A program made the translations under genes and the position numbers. The notes under the pieces are model-generated. The model was not told the DNA's origin. It was given only the letters and a program-made list of their open reading frames with translations, and ran no database searches. DNA of 64,000 nucleotides from Dastarcus helophoroides (Eukaryota > Arthropoda > Insecta > Coleoptera > Bothrideridae), in assembly GCA_028583605.1 (NCBI GenBank), contig CM053336.1, forward strand, positions 23,421,004 to 23,485,003, read 5' to 3'. Of this stretch, positions 11,376 to 23,468 are shown in pieces (position 1 is the stretch's first letter; every line of letters begins with the position of its first letter).

Positions 11376-13700
11376 AAGTGTAAAACGAACTTTAAAAAAA
11401 ATAAAGTTGGCTTTTTTTCAAAATTGTTGTTAATAAGTTTAATTTTTTTCTATTTTTTATCAGAAAATTTGTATACTCGTAAAAATTATGGCTTGCTTTT
11501 GCCAAAATTTAAATTTTATCAACTTAACGACGTGCCGCTCCATTTTGTGCTTTGGTTTAATGGGCAGCGTTTTCCAGCTGTAAAGATATGACTTTATTTG
11601 TTTATTTTTCGAAATTTTTTTCAATTTTGGCTTTGTTTGAAAATCCGATTTCTAAAATGATTTTATTCCAAAATTAGATTTTTTCTTCGGTGAATATCTC
11701 GATATTTTTACATAATTGTCATTTTTCAAAAAATTAATTTTTCGTGTTTTTCTGAAGCTTTCGACTTTTTTTTGCAAATTTGACTTTTTTTGAAAATTTC
11801 GACCTACTGAAAATTGATACCTTTTTCTAAATGTAACTTTTTTTTGAAAATTGTGCCTGATCTAACTTTTTTTCAATTTATCAATTTGAAAAAAAACGTT
11901 ATAGAAGATTTCGACATCTTTCCAATTTTATAATTGAAAATGTCGACTTTTTTTAAAATTCTACATTTACAGTTTTTGATAAAATTTAAACTCAAAATTT
12001 CAATATTTTCCAAATGTTGGATTTTTTCAAAATTTCACTTATTTTTGGCATTTTTATACTCATGTTTTAAAATTTGGAATGTTTTGAAAATTTTTGACCC
12101 ATTTTGAATATTTTATTGCATTTTATTTATTTTGAAAATTTCGATTTACAATTTTGACTTTTCCTCGTTTTCACTTTATTTTTTTTAAATCGAGTTATTT
12201 TCTAAAATTCGTACTTTGTCTTGAAATTTTGACTTTTTTGTAACTTTTAAAAGCTTTCTAAAATATTTTAATGAAAATTTTGACTTGGATATTCTTAAAA
12301 AAAATCCGATTTTTATCAAAATGATAACTTTATTTCTTCTTCTTTTAAAAAAATTCAGTTGTAACGGAAATAAGAACTTTATTTTTGAAAATTTGGACCT
12401 TTTGAAAATTTTAATTTTTTAAAAATTTGGACATTTTAAAATTTCCATTATTCCTAAATTTTGACTTTTTTGTAAAAATTCCGATTTCAAATTTTTGCCT
12501 TTCTATCGAAATTTTGTCTCTTTAATAATTTTTATAAATATCAACATTTCAAATTTTCTTCTTTTTTAAGTTCCCCCTTTTATCAACATTTCTGTTTTTT
12601 TTTCCCGAAATTGCGACCTTTTCATAGAAATTTTTATCATATTATTAATAACATTCAACATTTCAAAATCTCTCTTTGTTCCATTTTTATCAACATTTTG
12701 TAGATTCGAAGTTTGGAAACCAAAGACCTGTTTCAATCTTGTTAGATCTCGATTTTGGCTTCAGCCTTTCTACTTTTTTTAAAAATTTTGACTTTTTTTG
12801 TAAAATTGGCTTTAAAAAAAGCAACATTTCAAAATCCTAATTTTTTCATATTTTGATTTTTATCAAAATTTCCACTTTTTTCAATTATGTGATTTTGTTA
12901 AAATTGGGACTTAGAAATTTTGACTTTTCTTCTACATTTAGAATTTCTAGAAATACACTATTTGTAATTTTGGTTTAAAAAAATTATATTTTTTTAATTT
13001 CGACTTTTTTATAAATTATTAACTTCTTTGTTGAAATTTCTGTTTTTTTAATAAGATTGACTATGTCAGCAATTCAATTTTTTTTCAAAATGTGCTCTGT
13101 TGCAACTTTACAAATTTTGATTTATTATCGAAATTTCGACTTTTTTAAAATAAAATTCTGCTTTATATTGAAAATTTCTAGTTTTTTCAAAATTATGTCT
13201 TCCTTTAAAAAATTGAAATATTGGGCTCGCAATAAAAAGGTTAAAATTCTACATTTAAGCTCATACTATTTTTTCATTTTTAACTAGAGAAGTCGATTTT
13301 TTTAATTAACATGGAAATTTTCAGAGAAATTATGAAAAATTCAAGAAAGAAACCCGATGACTTCTAAATTTCAAGCAAAAGATTTAAATCTTTATTTTAA
13401 AGCCGATATATGAGTTTTAAAAAATTCCACCTTTCTTTAAAAGTTTATAAACAGTCGATTTCAATGTTGAGAAAAATTTTAATTAAAATTGGCTTTCGAA
13501 AATGCGTTTCAATTAGACCAGAGGCTTAAAAAAAATTAAACCTTTGTGTTGAAAAAAAGAAAATGAAAATGCAATTTTAACTCTAATTTATAAAAATCTG
13601 GAAAAAAAACTTTACAATTCCAAAGATTGAAATCTTCAGAAAAAAGTCGAAATAAAAAAAAATTAAAATTTTAGGTTAAACATCAATAATACTGCGCGAC
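11376..13700. repeat. Degenerate short-repeat island (GAAATTTT / GACTTTTT type)
   Basis: About 2.3 kb built from variants of TTTTGAAAATTTCGACTTTT with no fixed period. The plus strand is pyrimidine-rich until about 13300, then the bias flips to purine. Open frames here are low-complexity artefacts. Similar islands lie at 26870-27420, 29090-30580, 52940-54780, 56130-57600 and 61310-62420. Confidence 0.6.
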
Positions 13701-16700
13701 AAATTTCAAAAAAATTTTAGCACCCTCTCCAAATCTTCGTATTGATTCATTTATACATGTCGCTTAATAAGAATATATACATAACTTAACACGTACCATT
13801 TTTTAGGTTATTATTATTATTGAAAGCGTTAAAAATAAACACTTAGTTTTACATATTTCAATTTTTGTTAATTGTTTAAGAAAATATGACGATAAGAGTT
13901 TTTATTAATATATTCGCATCATAAAAACAAAATGCATCGTTAAAAACAAATATTATACACAAAACCGGTAACATTTTTAACTTTTTCCTTTATTTTGAAA
14001 AGTGCCTTTTGCCTTCAAATGCTAGCAGTAATCTCCTAATATAGTTGCATTTCAACGACGTTAGTACAATTTCTCATGCCTTTTCATACTTGTGAAACCT
14101 CTCTCTTTGCTCCCCACGGTTTTAAGATTTGAAGGGAAAAAAAAGAGAAATGGATATGGAATCTCATAGACACATTCCGGTCTCGTATCTAATCATATAA
14201 TTCATGTGTTTCATTAAATGCCAATAATAATAAACTTAAAATGGTTAAAAACGCCAAATCTTGATCTTGGCTGAGAACTTTCATCATTGTTATCTTTATC
14301 CCTGGGCATTGGGCACACCTAGTTTTACAGTTTGACTTCTTTAAGGAGACAAAAGAGGAGGCAAAAATTCAGTATGAGTCATTTGTTTTGCTACAGAAGT
14401 TACAATGGAGGACTCTATATTATGCTTGATTTTCTTTAAAAATTCTTGTTTATCAGCCATATAAAAGTAGCAATCACTGCAGTGATCACTGGATACGCAC
14501 TGCAGACTCGGTGATGTAAATGACTTGGATGTCTTGTTTCCATTTGTCCAAGGCGGGAGATTAGCGTATCACGATATACAAAACAGTTGCTAAATGCTTT
14601 AATTATCTTAAAATAAATACAAAATTTTCCTAAAGTGTTTTTCATATACTTGTTTCCTTGAGACTTCAGAATGTACTATTTACACAGCACATTTAGTAAA
14701 TTTATGTTCAATTTTCGACCAATTTTATCAAAAATATACTGATATCTAATAAATACATATATGGCTTTAATAATGGTAACATCTACCAAATACCTAAAAG
14801 GGGGACCTAAAAATGTCTCATCCTATATATTAAAGACAAGACGTGATAGAATCATGAAATATTCACTGCGTATATACTGTACCTAATAGCAATCTACTGT
14901 AGCTATCTGTTTCAAGGGGTGCCGACACCGTGTCACGCAGTGTAATTGGAAATTTAGGTTGAATTTTTTTTGTAAAGCTTCCATTTTAAATTTTCCCTAA
15001 AAATTCTGACCTTATTTTCAAAATTTAGCCTAATATACTACATACAGTAATGTCCGACCGGTGTGTCAAGACACACTAATGTGTTGTTGGAAGTTACCAG
15101 GTATGTCGCCAAACAAAGTTCATAAAAATTCGTAAAAGAATAATAATACCTAATCTTTTTTCTAGTCATCCAAATTATTTATGGTGATCATGAGGATGTT
15201 TTTTTTGGTTGTCAGAAAATTCTTAGATCATTAATGTTCATCTTTCTTTTTTAAACAATACCAAGAATTTGAAAAACACTAACTATAATATTAGAACACC
15301 TTACGTTTTTTCTCAAATTTTGATTTTGAACTTCAAAATAGCAATATTCCAATTGAAATTAAAAAAAAAATCTGTATTTTAACGTCGACTATTTTTGGAA
15401 AACATAAAGAATAAAAAGTAATCGAAATTTTAAGTAAAACTCAGCATGGTGAAAAAATCCAGTTTTGTGTTTTAGGAGAAATTCTGAAACTTCGACTCGG
15501 GATTTCGAAACAAAATTTTGGGATCAAAGACGAAATTTTGACTTCTAGCCGTAAAATATGATCGAAATTTTGAAAAGAAAAACAACGGTTCAATATAGTT
15601 AAAAGCATGTTGTGGGCCACGAAGCAGAAGCGTCACGTTGTACTAGGCTGTTGGGAAGATTTGTCCCGTGGTTGAAAGGAATGATTCATATGCAAATGTA
15701 GGTGCTTCGTTAGACAACGAATATTCTGTAACCGGGCTATCTACATAAATTACCAGATGAAAATTCCCCCAAATTAGGGAGTTAGGTATTTGAAGATATT
15801 CAAAAAGGTTTCCAGCGTTAAATAAAACTGTTAAAATTCAAGGATGTGGGGCGTAGTAATTACTACTATAAAGGGGAATTAATTTGATGAATTCATTTTT
15901 GGACCATTTTTGTGGAAATTTTCGGGATATTTCGCTGGCAGTTATTAAGTTATATAAATTTATTGAGTACTCACATACGCAATTGTAAGACATTTTACAA
16001 CTTTCATGTAATCGGGGCCAAAACGACCAAGATGAAACAACTACAAGCTATTTTTATGACTGTTTCCTATTTGGTATTTTTAAAGAAGTTATTTTTGTTT
16101 GGCGATGTCTCTTCCAAAAATGATTATTTTTCCAAATGTTGACAAATTATTACGTTTTTACGGAAAACTTGCTAAAAGTTTCAGGTTCAGTTAGTGTTAC
16201 AGCGTTCAGCTATGAATGTTACACAAATATACACCGAATAAATTTAAAAACTAGAACATTTTTATGTTACTTACATATTTTAACTGTGATCATTTTCACA
16301 AAGTTGCAATATTGTCAACCTAAATTAACTGTACCACCGGGAATGGTAGTATATATAGCAACGGCAAACTGATAGCCAAATATATGCTAAGAAAGTACTT
16401 GTTTCATTTGCGATTTGTATCACTGAATTGGTTTTTGAAAAATATTGCGCAGCACATTTCGTACTTCAACGCTTTTAATTATAAATGCCATGTCATGATT
16501 TTATGAAAAAATTCAGGTATACAAAAAATCTTAGTAAAATGATAAGAGGTTGCTGGCATGATATTAATTTTTTTTTAATAAAATAGGTAATTCTTACTAA
16601 AATATTTGATTTACTCTTTTGAATTTTTAGGAATTTTTTGTTTGTAGGGTAATTCTGATGAACTAGTAAATATACTAACTTGTTTAATCATGCACTATAT

Positions 16701-17925
16701 CAGTTTCCATTCCGTCGAACATCTCAAGAGTGACAGCCAAAAGTACATTCTGCATAATTTGATTTTACAACCGAAAATGGGGAAATTTTTATCTAAGTTT
16801 TAGCCATACGGAAATTTAAAATTCCGGGATGATTCGACTTTAAATTAAATTGATTATCTCCCTATGTCAAAATCCCTAATTATCGGCTAAAACTTAAAAT
16901 TTCAGTTCGATTTTTTTTAAATCTCGTTTTTAATGTAGGTTAATGGCGCCAGTAATTGTCATCACCCTAGTAGTTTTCCGTAAACATAGTTTTGGAGACA
17001 AAATAAGATAATGCTTCTGTACTTTAATTCTCGTACGGTCTCAGTTAGTTCCCATATGTATTTGCAACAATTTTAAATGAAGTTTTTAATGGTAGCAGCC
17101 CACACGAATACATTGCCAAACAAAACAGTGAATCCGCTCCTTACCTAAAATATTTTGTCGTGATTGTTAACGAATTTGTTAAGATAGATTGAAATAATTT
17201 AGCCTTAATTTTAGCGGTTTTTATTGTAACGAATGCAGTTTTTTATACGAAAATAAAGTATGTTTGATACACTTGGAACTATAATGTTTTCAGATTGGTA
17301 ATTAGATTTAATTTAGAAAAAATTTTATTCTGACAATTACTGGATACAAAAGCTATAATAATCCAGTAGTTGTTACGATGTGAATAACTGACTATTAGTA
17401 GATTTGTCAGTGACAACTTTTGTTTTAATATACAGAGGATTCAGTTTTGGTTGCCACTGAAATCTATAAGCTATGGAAGACATATTCAAGGACTAATAAA
17501 ATATTTAAAGTATCCACAGCGGCTCTCAAATATAAAGTTGTCGAGAAGAATAGAAAGGTAAAACAGTCCAATGGATTAAAAATACTACAAAAAGCTTTCC
17601 ACTTGTGGATCCAACTCTTATAGTTTGAGAATTACTTAACTTTAAATTAGGAAAATAAAAAATATCCATATTTGGATGTTTAAAAGGCATCGCTGATTGA
17701 AGTTGTTGGAAATTTTTTGCATCTTTCCTCAGTCCATAGAAGGTTTTCTTTCTTTATCACAGCGGCAATTAAACAAATAATTAAGCGATTCGCGTAATTA
17801 TTTGTTGAATTTCTAATAAATAAATATATATATATATAAATAAAGGGGAAAAGCCTTCTATGGACTCCATCATAAGCCACAGTGTTCGGCGGTTTAGGGA
17901 AACTATTTACTGCACAATTACCAAA
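13701..17925. other. No gene recognised
   Basis: AT-rich sequence. Open frames up to about 78 codons have no family resemblance and atypical composition. A short TA run lies near 17825-17840. The segment 17850-17890 has a diverged match near 29800-29850 (shared CATAAGCCACAGTG / CACAAGCCACAGTG). Confidence 0.5.
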
Positions 17926-17992
17926 GAGAACAACCTTTGTTATGTTCTTTAATCTTCCTTGGTTTTAGGGGACAAGATTTGTATTTCAATTT
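17926..17992 (+). repeat. PLE tail, family A, 5'-truncated copy
   Basis: GAGAACAACCTTTGTTATG to GTATTTCAATTTTT matches 7058-7125. The similarity begins within a few bases of the predicted hammerhead cleavage point of the 7017-7061 motif; the hammerhead itself is absent. Confidence 0.55.
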
Positions 17993-20239
17993 TTTACCAA
18001 AAATAATTCAAAAATTTTTATTGAAATATTAATTAAAATTCGTTGACAAAGAAAGGGAAAAAGACAGTAGGCCGAAAAAGAAACAGTGGAATTTCTTCAA
18101 ATAATTTTTTGAAAGGAAGTGGTTATTTTTATTCTTAAAATTGCATTTATTGTTGAAATGTGCTAAAACGAAATGTTTACATAACGATACGCTACCTTCC
18201 CAAAATCAAATTACCATACAGCCATCAGAAATTATGTAGAATGTGTTAATTCAAGTTATGGTCAAACATTTTCCAACATAAACTCCCCCTTAAGAGACAC
18301 ATACATTTTTTGTGGTTTCTGCAAAATTTAATAAAAGTTACTTAGCACTTAGCAAAAATATACAAAACCAGAAATTCGACATGGATATCAATACAAGGTA
18401 ATATACAACTATTATTATTGTACTTTAGCATGATTAGCCTACAATCCAAATTAGGCTTACGATGTTTTTGAAAATATGCTCCATAAGATATATTTTTTAA
18501 TATTATTTTGTCCTTTTCATAGACAACTATTCTGAAAATTTGACTCTTTTTTTTTCTTTAAAGTTTAATTTTTCGTAGGAAATTTTTATCCTATCCTACT
18601 CGCGGTGCTTTGAAGGTATAATAGGGTTATTCTTTGTGAGTAAATTGAACATAAAAAAAATATTTTCTTAATGTTTCGTCTCTTTGCCCGAAATACGTCT
18701 TTTGCGGGATTTTCAATTCGTTTCATTCGTTCTAGAACTTTCATTTGATTCCAAAATTCGACATTTTCTAAAATTAACTTTCTTTGAAAATTTTTGACCG
18801 TCGACCGTCGAAATTTCAACCGTTTATCTCGAAATGTCACCTTGTTTTCGAATTTTTGTTTATTTAGGTTTATTTCTCTAAAAAAATTCTATAATTTAGA
18901 ATCTGAAGGTTTAGAAATGTTGACTACATTTCTAAAGTTACTAAAAATTTATACTTTTTTCTTGAAATTTATCTTTTTTGTCATAATTTCGATCTTTTCT
19001 TCCAAAATAGCTGCTTTTCCAAAATTCGGCTTCAATTTCGAACCTCTACTTTTTGATAATTTCATTCATAAATCTTCTTTTTTCAGGTTCCTTCATTTTT
19101 TCCAAAATAATAATTAACAGTGTTAATATTTAGAGTTGAATATTTTGACACTTTTGGTGCATATTTTAAGTATTTTGCTTAGTTATATGCGCGGTGATGA
19201 GTCTAACCGCGATCGTATGTCAAGCCTTTTATCAAAACGGCATGCAAAACGCGTTTATCGAAATGGCGACTAAAGCGCAGCCCCCTGCGTCGCGACAAAT
19301 TTAATTTATACTGAGAATTAACGTACCAATAGATTGCAGTCATAAAATTACCGATAGATTATGTTGAGCGAAAAAACAGTTTAGCCGACTCATCTAAATA
19401 GCAAGTGTACGTAACTGATAAATATTGCATCTTCAGTGCAATTTCAGTGATTTTCTCATAATTTTTCTTAATACAGGGTTTACTATTATGGAAATTTTAA
19501 TAGGAATTAGCTCGGTAACCGTTTTATAGTCGACATAATTGTATCAAGGTTTTAGTCTTAGAATGTTGTAAAGTATGTCATTACAAGCTCTTTCGGCAAT
19601 TTTCGAACACGAGTCGGGATCGCACAATTAGGTTTCCGTACCAATTGCCACCTTGAACAGTTAATAGACCAATTTAAATTATTCTTACTTATGTATCAAT
19701 TTAAAATTTTACCTAAATTTTCTTGTGTTATAATAGAAAAATAAAAAATATCTATTTTCAGATACACACTTTTTTCTTCAATCAGTGTAAAAATATTTAT
19801 GGAATTGATAACTATGCTGATAATGTCTCAAGTAACAAGCATTCATTTGCAATTGGTAGTAGGTTGATGACTAACATGGTTTGAGATCGCTTTGGATCGC
19901 GCTAAAATGTTCGATTTCAACCGCAATTACTGTGTTGAGTGAACTAGTGCTAACTCCAAAAAGATTCACCCAAGTGGAGCAATTATTACGACATCGACAT
20001 CGAAAAAACCTGCACTTGTTTGAAAATCAATAGCCCAATATCTACTAATCCTATTAAAATCTAAATTTCATCTTTGTAAATCCAGGAGAACACCTGGGGA
20101 AAGATCATTTCTGATACATTTTGAGCTTTATCTTTAAAACGATTGGACCTAAAATTATAAAAAAAATACTTTAACATTCTTAGAGGTAGCTTTTTTAAAT
20201 GATACCTCACATGATATATTAACTAAAATTTGATTTTTC
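17993..20239. other. No gene recognised; short-repeat tract 18540-19120
   Basis: The tract 18540-19120 is pyrimidine-rich simple repeat of the same kind as 11376-13700. A CpG-rich patch at 19185-19310 stands out from its AT-rich surroundings and contains the hairpin CGCGGT/ACCGCG (19190-19211). No product is recognised. Confidence 0.4.
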
Positions 20240-20410
20240 GGAGACCAAATTAATCCCCCATTTTATTGTAAAATATTTTCTTTGTTTAATCGTGTGCTGG
20301 CTGTATTTGCGTAGGGCAATGAGGACTAACACCGGAAAACATTTTAAATTTCTACGTTACATAGTTTTCGAGGAAAACCTCTTTGTGGCAGACGAACCAA
20401 CGGACGAGAG
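20240..20410 (-). repeat. Dispersed repeat, copy 1 (pair at 36720-36900)
   Basis: Reversed, this segment matches 36720-36900: shared blocks include CAAAGAGGTTTTCCTC, AACTATGTAACGT and CCTACGCAAA, plus a GGGGGATTAATTTG block. It is non-coding and its class is unknown. Confidence 0.55.
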
Positions 20411-20552
20411 TGGGAGATTATAAGTTTTTCCTTTTAAAGTTCGAAACCCTAAAAACACAAGAAAAATTTATGAAAGAAAAGCAACTCTTCGTTAAATAGT
20501 TTTTCTGAAATATACTCAGTTTAATTGAATAAAATTTGACCTGCAACATATA

Positions 20553-21777
20553 CAGGGTCAGACGGAAAGATTGTCCAACGCTAAGCCAAAAATACTAGAC
20601 ACAAAAATATTATGATTGAGCTCAACATGACTTACACCAATGTGGCTGGTTTACGAGATACAGGGCGTTCAAAATTTAAATTTTTTTCTGAAATTTCTCA
20701 ATAACTGAAAGAGTTTTGTAAATCTTAAAATTAAAAGTTTTATGTCTTTTTATGTAAGGATTACGAATTTTTAACTAATTTTTACCTTTCTCCTAGAAGG
20801 CGCTAGATTCGCCATATTATTTATGTAAATTAATACTTATTTTTTTGTCTGTTGAGTTACACTCAAAACAAATATAGAATATTAAAGAACGACTAATTCT
20901 ACAAAGAAAAGGTACTCCTGTTTAAGTTGTGTAAAACTATCGGTTTTTAAGATATTTGCATTTAAAATTTTAAAGTATTTTTTACGATTTTTTAAGTCGC
21001 ATTTATAATATTTTTTTACATTTGAAGAATTTAATTATTTTCAGGGGTTGCATTAAATTATCCAAGAAGCCGCAAATACATTAAAAAATAATAGTGAAAT
21101 TCTGATTTTACATTTAAGAAAGTGAAATTTAAAATTTATTGAAGTATTCCAACATTCGATTTCAAGTTTGTTATTGTCTTTAATTTCCAATAATTCAAAT
21201 TGGTGTTTACTGTGGCTTTAATTCCTTCACTGTATCTTTGCATATTTTAAGGATACAAAAAATGTAATAAATTACATTGAACCTTTTAAATGCAAATAAT
21301 TCAAAAACCGATAGCTTTCGGTGATCCAAACAAAGGTACCTTTTCTTTGTAGAATTGATCGTTCTTTAATAATATCGACCTGCTTCAAGCATTAAGTTAA
21401 CAGAAAAACATGTTTTAATTTACCTAAATAATAATATGAGACTAGCGCCCTACAGGAGTATAGTCAAAATAAACCTGAAATTCGTACTTCCTACGCCAAA
21501 AAAGAAAAAAATTTTAAATATTAAATTTATAGCATTAAAACTTTCTCAATTAGTGAGAAATTTCAGAATAGAATTTAAACTTTGAACAACCTATATCTCT
21601 TAAACCATATTAGTATAAGCGTTGAGGGGCACGTGGTACGAGTACGCTAGCCGCCGTAAGAATTCGTCTCTTTACCATTTATCACTCAACGGTATAAGAC
21701 ATGTTGAGCTCAATCGTAATATTTTGATGTGTAGTATCTCCAGTTTAGCATTGGTCCATTCTTTCTCACTCACCCTA
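20553..21777. mobile_element. Long-armed MITE, TA-flanked, CAGGGTCAG/CACCCT termini
   Basis: Inverted arms at 20553-20970 and about 21290-21777 share blocks such as ATTGAGCTCAACATG, a GCGCCC-type block and CTTTCTCAAT. Sub-terminal sequence is CCAACGCTAAGCC on the left and its counterpart on the right. No transposase is present. Related single arms are at 21971-22110, 40658-41118 and 62450-62735. The right arm carries a 72-bp insertion (21620-21691). Confidence 0.75.
21620..21691. mobile_element. 72-bp mini-MITE nested in MITE arm
   Basis: The insertion begins CGTTGAG and ends CTCAACG, and is flanked by direct GTATAAG repeats (21613-21619 and 21692-21698). The intact GTATAAG site is present once in the related copy at 62450-62735, which supports an insertion with a 7-bp target duplication. 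Imperfect inverted similarity extends to about 23 bp. It is too small to encode anything. Confidence 0.6.
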
Positions 21778-21970
21778 TATAAAATTTATAAGGACCTTTG
21801 TTTCCTAAATATTACGTTTCCTCAATAAACTATACATATCGTTTAATAAAAATTAAACAATTTTACCTTTTTCCGAAATCAATAGGCTTTTATCTTCAGA
21901 AATTACCAATAGATATTAACAAGAATGTCAAAAACCTGAAGAATTGTCACCTGAAGCGTAATGACATAAG

Positions 21971-22110
21971 CAGGGTGAGTCAGAGAAAATGAACGTTAAA
22001 CTGGAGACACTAGACATCAAAATATTACGCTTGAGCTCAACATGCTTTATACCAATGTCGCTGGTTTAAGAGATGCAGGGCATTCAAAGTTTAAATTTTA
22101 TTCTTCAATT
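21971..22110 (+). repeat. MITE left arm, second copy
   Basis: Starts CAGGGTGAGTCAGAGAAAAT and matches the first 140 bp of the MITE at 20553, including GAGCTCAACATG and GCTGGTTTAAGAGAT. The rest of the element is not seen; T-rich simple repeat follows to about 22560. Confidence 0.65.
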
Positions 22111-22721
22111 TCTTAAACTTCAAACTTTACTCTTTACCCTTATTCGCAAAACCAATGAGGATCTCAACAATTTTTAAAGTTTTGGCTTTTTATTTTTAAA
22201 ATTTTGGTTTTAGTCTATACGTTAAAAAGACTCGAGCTATTTATTCAAAATTTTAAATTTAAATGTAATGTTTTAATTTTTTTCAGTGATTTCGATTAAG
22301 CTACAAAATTTTATCTTCAACCTTGAAATGCCGACGTTCGTTTTAAAATTTAAGAACATTTTAAATTCTTTGAAAGCCTGAAAATTTATTTTTAAAATTG
22401 ATACTTTTTGTTTTCACTTTTTCCCGAAACTTTTAATAAACTCGGAATTTTGACATTATTTAGTAATTTTTAATTTTTTCGACGGCCCTAATCTGGAGAT
22501 TACGAGTGTAAACTTAAAATTTCAAATATTTTGCTTTGGATTTTTCTATAATTTTAAGGTTATCTTTTCTAAAATTACAATTTCCATTAGCCAAGTTTCT
22601 TCTAAAGAATTATTTTGATCCAAAGAGGAAACAGAGAAATATTAAAATAAATTTGCTCAACATGCAAAAATTTGTTCAGTGTACCGTAAAAGTAATCTAC
22701 ATTTATTTGAAATACCGAAGG

Positions 22722-23040
22722 ATTCCATGGCCAGATATACTTCTTCCGGGATTGGACCATGTCAAAGAACTACTTAAAGTGTTCGACGTTTCTCCTACCA
22801 TTATTGGTAGCTTCTTTAGGAACAAAAGAAAAAATAAATTAAAATTTTCGAAAGACAAAAAATATACAAGTAATGAAAAAGACCCAATTAAAAACAGCAG
22901 AGCAGGGCAACTCAGTATGTTTACCGTATCAGAAGCGTAACCCTTCCGAAATGAAAATTGGAACAAAGGACAAAATTGTTTAGATAGAAAAGCACGGTAG
23001 CTCAGTATGCCCACCATAACAGAGACGAAACTTTTCAGAA
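22722..23040 (-). repeat. PLE-type terminal repeat, family B, copy 1
   Basis: The reversed sequence matches 57650-58035. Both carry two tandem versions of a unit containing GGTATGGTGGACATACTGAG or a variant, then a hammerhead-like motif, then GTAGTTCTTTGACA, CAATCCCGGAAGAAGTATAT and the end of the family. No coding sequence for the parent element is visible. The assignment to PLE rests on the hammerhead and on repeated terminal units. Confidence 0.6.
22781..22823 (-). ncRNA. Hammerhead-like motif, family B, one core change
   Basis: Minus strand: helix I GTTC (22823-22820), core CTAAAGA (one change from CTGAAGA), helix II CTACC/GGTAG with AATAAT loop, GAAA intact, palindromic ACGT as helix III, C17, then GAAC completing helix I. 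The G-to-A change at core position 5 should abolish cleavage. Helix III has no loop, so the ancestral form would work as a dimer through the ACGT palindrome. Confidence 0.7.
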
Positions 23041-23098
23041 AAGTGATCCTTTAAAGATTTCTGGGTAAATCTGTTAAGAAATTGTAAAACATCGTTTA

Positions 23099-23468
23099 GG
23101 TCGACCATACATGAGCCACATTTTGCAGTCACACCGGCCACAATTTGTGGTAACAGCTTGCAGTTGATCCGACTGCATTCCAACCACAACTTGCAATCAG
23201 TTTGAAGTTTAGTCAACCCCATATAAAGTCGGTTCAACCAAATATCCACTGGCCACACTAGGAATTAGTTTTTTCTTAAAAAAAAAGAAACAAGAATAAA
23301 AAAATTCGAACGTTACAAACGGCCACAAACGAAATGCAGATGCTCATTTTGACCGCAATACGACGCTTATCTACGAGATATTCAGTAGTTTTTATGATGA
23401 ACTGCAGTTTGCAGTCATGCGACCACAATTTTGTGGTTGGTGCGACTGCAAAATATGGCTGGCCTACG
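23099..23468. mobile_element. Small TIR element (~370 bp)
   Basis: Imperfect inverted repeats of about 45 bp: left AGGTCGACCATAC...TTTTGCAGTC and reversed right CGTAGGCCAGCCATATTTTG. Each is followed by a further block ending in CCACAA-type palindromes. No transposase is visible. A Harbinger-like origin is possible, but no target-site duplication is clear. Confidence 0.5.

Noticed and set aside
13057..13287. Phe/Lys-rich frames in the short-repeat islands (also 18586-19117, 54111-54691, 61836-62271)
   Set aside because: Low-complexity translation of AT repeats; the same composition in all frames.
19185..19310. CpG-rich patch with CGCGGT/ACCGCG hairpin near CTAA, reminiscent of a Helitron 3' end
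   Set aside because: The base after CTAA is not T, no TC start or other copy was found, and the spacing alone is not enough.
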